8,220 nucleotides of DNA, from contig JAJAZF010000169.1 in the NCBI GenBank assembly GCA_026785875.1, positions 1-8,220 of the forward strand. The letters run 5' to 3'. Made by a program: the position numbers and the translations under genes. The notes under the pieces were generated by a model, which did no database searches, was not told the DNA's origin, and saw only the letters and a program-made list of their open reading frames with translations. Position 1 is the first letter of the stretch. Each line of letters begins with the position of its first letter. This document shows positions 5,888 to 8,220 of the stretch, piece after piece. This DNA comes from Chamaesiphon sp. GTDB lineage: Bacteria; Cyanobacteriota; Cyanobacteriia; Cyanobacteriales; Chamaesiphonaceae.

Positions 5888-6601
5888 TCAAGCTTCCGAT
5901 CGCTGTGAAAATAGCCCTAAAAGTGGGCCGAGAATTGCACCAAATACAAATCCGCCTGCATGTGCCCAGTAAGCAACACCACCATTTTCCATCCCGACAT
6001 TGGTACGCGGTGCGAGCGTAGCAAAACTATATAAAGCTTGTTGAAAAAACCAAATTCCCAGATAAAAATAAGCAGGGATATTGAAGATCAATGGGAAGAG
6101 GCCTAATGGAATAACAGTTCTCACACTAACCTTGGGAAAGCGAATAATATAAGCTCCCATCACACCTGCGATCGCACCACTAGCACCCAGCGATGGCAAC
6201 TGTGAACCTTGACTAAAATACCACTGCGCCAAACTAGCCAGTACTCCACAAGCTAGATAAAAAAATAGAAATTTAAAATGTCCTAATTGGTCTTCAACAT
6301 TATTGCCAAATATCCATAGAAACAACATATTTCCAGCAATGTGTGCAAACCCACCGTGGAGAAATTGGGATGTAATTAAAGTCAAGAGTTCTGGTGGTTC
6401 TACAGTTAAAATAGGTGTAGGATTTCCAGTAAATGTACCTGTAAGTTGCACTGGTACTATCGCCCATTGATAGAAAAATTTGGTCAATCCTTGTTCGGAA
6501 AAGCTTAATTCGTAAATAAATATCAGGACATTGATTGCGATTAACCCATAGGTGACATATGGTGTAACTCGCGTGGGATTATCATCATTAATTGGAAACA
6601 T
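5888..6601 (-). CDS. Rhomboid-family intramembrane serine protease
   Basis: The 237-residue polytopic membrane protein cleaves transmembrane segments of other membrane proteins inside the bilayer. The catalytic serine is S141 in GASG (139-142) and its partner is H214 in WAHAGG (212-217). The HGGFAHIAGN segment (82-91) supplies the conserved H87 and N91 of the oxyanion region, followed by the FGNNVED loop (98-104) typical of bacterial rhomboids. Hydrophobic helices are visible at about 17-32, 87-98, 110-128, 140-152, 163-187 and 213-231. ATG at 6601 begins MFPINDDNP, the usual bacterial start for this group. The catalytic pair is complete, so activity is expected; the substrate cannot be told. 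It is the last gene of the minus-strand run after radA and hupE and faces the nuclease gene tail to tail. Confidence 0.95.
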   Translation of the reverse strand: MFPINDDNPTRVTPYVTYGLIAINVLIFIYELSFSEQGLTKFFYQWAIVPVQLTGTFTGNPTPILTVEPPELLTLITSQFLHGGFAHIAGNMLFLWIFGNNVEDQLGHFKFLFFYLACGVLASLAQWYFSQGSQLPSLGASGAIAGVMGAYIIRFPKVSVRTVIPLGLFPLIFNIPAYFYLGIWFFQQALYSFATLAPRTNVGMENGGVAYWAHAGGFVFGAILGPLLGLFSQRSEA

Positions 6602-6698
6602 AAGTAAGTTAGTTGACAGTTAAGTTTTTATGAGCAGATGTAGGGGCAATGTCTTGACTAAATCTCAGCGTTTTAGTCTCTGCCCATTATCTAGATGC
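6602..6698. other. hupE-rhomboid spacer with a two-part dyad and a heptamer remnant
   Basis: GACTAAA (6656-6662) and TTTAGTC (6672-6678) form a 7-bp stem with a nine-base loop, enclosed by GGGCA (6644-6648) / TGCCC (6681-6685). No T-run follows on the minus strand, so it is a weak candidate terminator for hupE at best. AGTTGACAGTTA at 6611-6622 is a short piece of the heptamer family. No Shine-Dalgarno sequence is seen before the rhomboid start. Confidence 0.5.
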
Positions 6699-7304
6699 CT
6701 AATGATTAATTAAGACATAAACCGCACCGACGACTACTGCGCCGCCACCAAGACGAAATAACTGTTCTTGAAGTTTAGGTTGATAACGAGCGGTTGCCAA
6801 TCCCATCCCAATTCCAGCTAGATGCAACATGGCAGTTGAAACGATAAATCCAAACCCATAAACCAATCCTGAAGCTGTCGAAGGCATTTCGGCTCCGTGA
6901 GCGTAACCATGAAAAATCGCCAGGATCGCGACAATCCCAGTGCTGACAGCTAATGGTAAACGAGCGGCAAATAATAGTAGCAAACCGAGCACAAAATCGG
7001 AAGCTAAAATCCCCTGTTCGACACCTGGCAAAGGTAGCCCCAAATTCCCGACGACACTACTACCAGCCATTGCCAACACAAAAGCACCAGGCACCATCCA
7101 CAGAGCCTTACCGCCGATCTGAGCTGCCCATAATCCGACAGCTACCATTGCCAGAATGTGGTCTAAACCACCGATCGGGTGCGCTAGTCCGTGCCAGAAT
7201 CCAGTAGTGTCCCCAACCCCCGTATGGGCACTAGCCATGCTGGGAATCAACAGTGTCATGACGATCGCGCCGACTAAATACTGCCAAAATTGATTTTTTT
7301 TCAT
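6699..7304 (-). CDS. hupE: HupE/UreJ-family nickel or cobalt permease
   Basis: The 201-residue inner-membrane protein belongs to the HupE/UreJ family, which brings in Ni2+ for hydrogenase or urease, or Co2+ for cobalamin in some cyanobacteria. Residues 1-26 are a cleavable signal peptide (MKKNQFW, hydrophobic core, MASA|HTG), so the mature protein would begin with His27. The family metal motif is H42-P43 through D48-H49, followed by LAMVAVGLWAAQ. The second signature is FHGYAHGAE at 131-139. About six membrane segments follow the signal peptide. The upstream gap to radA is only 76 bases, too short for a cobalamin riboswitch, so no metal or vitamin control element is seen. No hydrogenase, urease or cobalamin gene is in the window, so the metal is undecided. 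Confidence 0.9.
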   Translation of the reverse strand: MKKNQFWQYLVGAIVMTLLIPSMASAHTGVGDTTGFWHGLAHPIGGLDHILAMVAVGLWAAQIGGKALWMVPGAFVLAMAGSSVVGNLGLPLPGVEQGILASDFVLGLLLLFAARLPLAVSTGIVAILAIFHGYAHGAEMPSTASGLVYGFGFIVSTAMLHLAGIGMGLATARYQPKLQEQLFRLGGGAVVVGAVYVLINH

Positions 7305-7365
7305 TCTAAATAAACCTGAATTATTAATAATTTAGCATCAACATCGCCCAGTGACGATCGATTGG

Positions 7366-7380
7366 CAACTGTCAACTGAT
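7366..7380 (-). repeat. Heptamer-family remnant abutting the radA stop codon
   Basis: CAACTGTCAACTGAT reads ATCAGTTGACAGTTG on the minus strand, about two units of the heptamer found at 4238-4307, and directly follows the radA stop. It lies in the 76-base gap before hupE and contains TTGACA, identical to the consensus -35 box, but no convincing -10 lies at the right distance. Confidence 0.7.
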
Positions 7381-8220
7381 TTAATCTTCCCCATCGAGAT
7401 CTTCTGATTCACTCTCGGCTGGAAGTGCCGCAACGATCGCGTCAATCACGCGCCCCACTGGAATAATTTCCATCCCCAAATCGGGAAAAGTCTGATGTCC
7501 TTTAGGCACAATCGCCCGTTTAAAGCCTAACTTAGCGGCTTCTTTGAGGCGGAGTTCTAGTTGAGATACCTGGCGAACTTGTCCGCCCAAACCGATTTCG
7601 CCGATTAATATGGTGAATGGAGCCACCACTCGATCGCGAAAACTAGCGACGATCGCGATCGCCATCCCCAGATCCACGGCTGGTTCCTCGACGCTCAAGC
7701 CCCCCGCAGAGGCTACATAAGCATCCAACTTAGAAAGTGGAATCCCGACGCGCTTTTCTAATACTGCCAGAATTTGCGTTAAGCGGTTGTAATCAATCCC
7801 CGTCCCCGCGCGTCTGGGCGATGGATAGCTCGTTGGACTCACCAATGCTTGTAACTCCACCACGATCGGTCGAGTTCCCTCACAGGCGACGACAATCGAG
7901 GTACCTGGAGCCATCCCCTGTCGATCGCCCAGGAACAGCTCAGAAGGGTTGTCAACCTCTCTTAATCCCCGATCGACCATCTCGAACACTCCCACCTCAT
8001 GCGTGGCTCCAAAGCGATTCTTGGTCGATCTCAGCAGCCGATGGGATGCAAACCGATCGCCTTCAAAATACAGGACGGTATCGACCAAATGTTCTAAAAC
8101 TTTCGGCCCCGCGATCGCCCCCTCTTTGGTCACATGACCGACGATCAGCAGGGTAATGTCCTCGCGCTTGGCAACCTTCATTAGAGCCGCCGTACACTCC
8201 CGTACCTGCGCCACCGAACC
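7381..8220 (-). CDS. radA: DNA repair protein RadA (Sms), C-terminal part
   Basis: The frame is open through the right edge: 279 residues and a stop are present and the N-terminus is missing. RadA is a RecA-like DnaB-type helicase that extends recombination intermediates and helps process branched DNA. The visible part starts at GSVAQVREC in the ATPase domain. It has LLIVGHVTKEGAIAGPKVLEH, the RadA-specific KNRFG motif (bases 8008-8022) and the EVGVFEM segment. The Lon-protease-like C-terminal domain follows (GIPLSKLDAYVASAGG, DLGMAIAIVASF, GEIGLGGQVR), without a recognisable protease active site, as is usual in RadA. The tail is acidic (ESESEDLDGED). The zinc finger and Walker A of a full-length RadA (about 450-520 residues) should lie just outside the window. 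A GTG at 8214 is an internal valine, not the start. It heads the minus-strand run toward hupE. Confidence 0.96.
   Translation of the reverse strand, partial: GSVAQVRECTAALMKVAKREDITLLIVGHVTKEGAIAGPKVLEHLVDTVLYFEGDRFASHRLLRSTKNRFGATHEVGVFEMVDRGLREVDNPSELFLGDRQGMAPGTSIVVACEGTRPIVVELQALVSPTSYPSPRRAGTGIDYNRLTQILAVLEKRVGIPLSKLDAYVASAGGLSVEEPAVDLGMAIAIVASFRDRVVAPFTILIGEIGLGGQVRQVSQLELRLKEAAKLGFKRAIVPKGHQTFPDLGMEIIPVGRVIDAIVAALPAESESEDLDGED

Noticed and set aside
7305..7380. Cobalamin or nickel riboswitch ahead of hupE
   Set aside because: The gap is only 76 bases, partly occupied by the heptamer remnant, with no B12-box-like sequence visible.
7737..8156. Plus-strand frames opposite radA
   Set aside because: These are antisense shadows of a well-conserved radA coding region, without a ribosome site or recognisable domain.

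Overview
The window is chromosomal DNA from a cyanobacterium. Three things point there. It carries ChlD, the D subunit of the magnesium chelatase used for chlorophyll synthesis. It has six perfect copies of the HIP1 octamer GCGATCGC in 8.2 kb (about 0.1 expected by chance), with many partial copies. It also has tandem heptamer repeats between genes, a typical cyanobacterial feature. The species cannot be named from this stretch.

Layout. Bases 1-1656 hold two minus-strand genes for exported proteins: an outer-membrane beta-barrel-like protein (613-1656), then a second secreted protein of unknown function that runs off the left edge (start at 519). A 501-base divergent intergenic region rich in dyad symmetry (1657-2157) separates them from chlD (2158-4236, plus strand). 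A repeat-dense 354-base spacer follows (4237-4590), with two kinds of short tandem repeat, a 118-bp element bounded by 21-bp inverted repeats, and an inverted copy of the first tandem repeat. Next come two tightly linked plus-strand genes: a Dam-type adenine methyltransferase (4591-5388) and, four bases later, a small probable nuclease with PD-(D/E)XK-like features (5393-5836). A hairpin terminator closes them (5851-5878). The right third is a minus-strand run in the order radA (C-terminal part, 7381-8220), hupE (6699-7304) and a rhomboid intramembrane protease (5888-6601).

How the genes fit together. ChlD, HupE, rhomboid and RadA look like ordinary core genes with no evident joint pathway. 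The methyltransferase-nuclease pair is the accessory part. It is AT-rich in the stretches sampled, lies between repeat structures, and may be a compact restriction-modification cassette, or a relic of one, inserted between chlD and the core genes to its right. The nuclease has serine where the acidic residue of the D/E-x-K motif is expected, so its activity is uncertain. A heptamer family (CAGTTGA / TAGTTGA) recurs at four gene junctions and is the most pervasive non-coding signal in the window.
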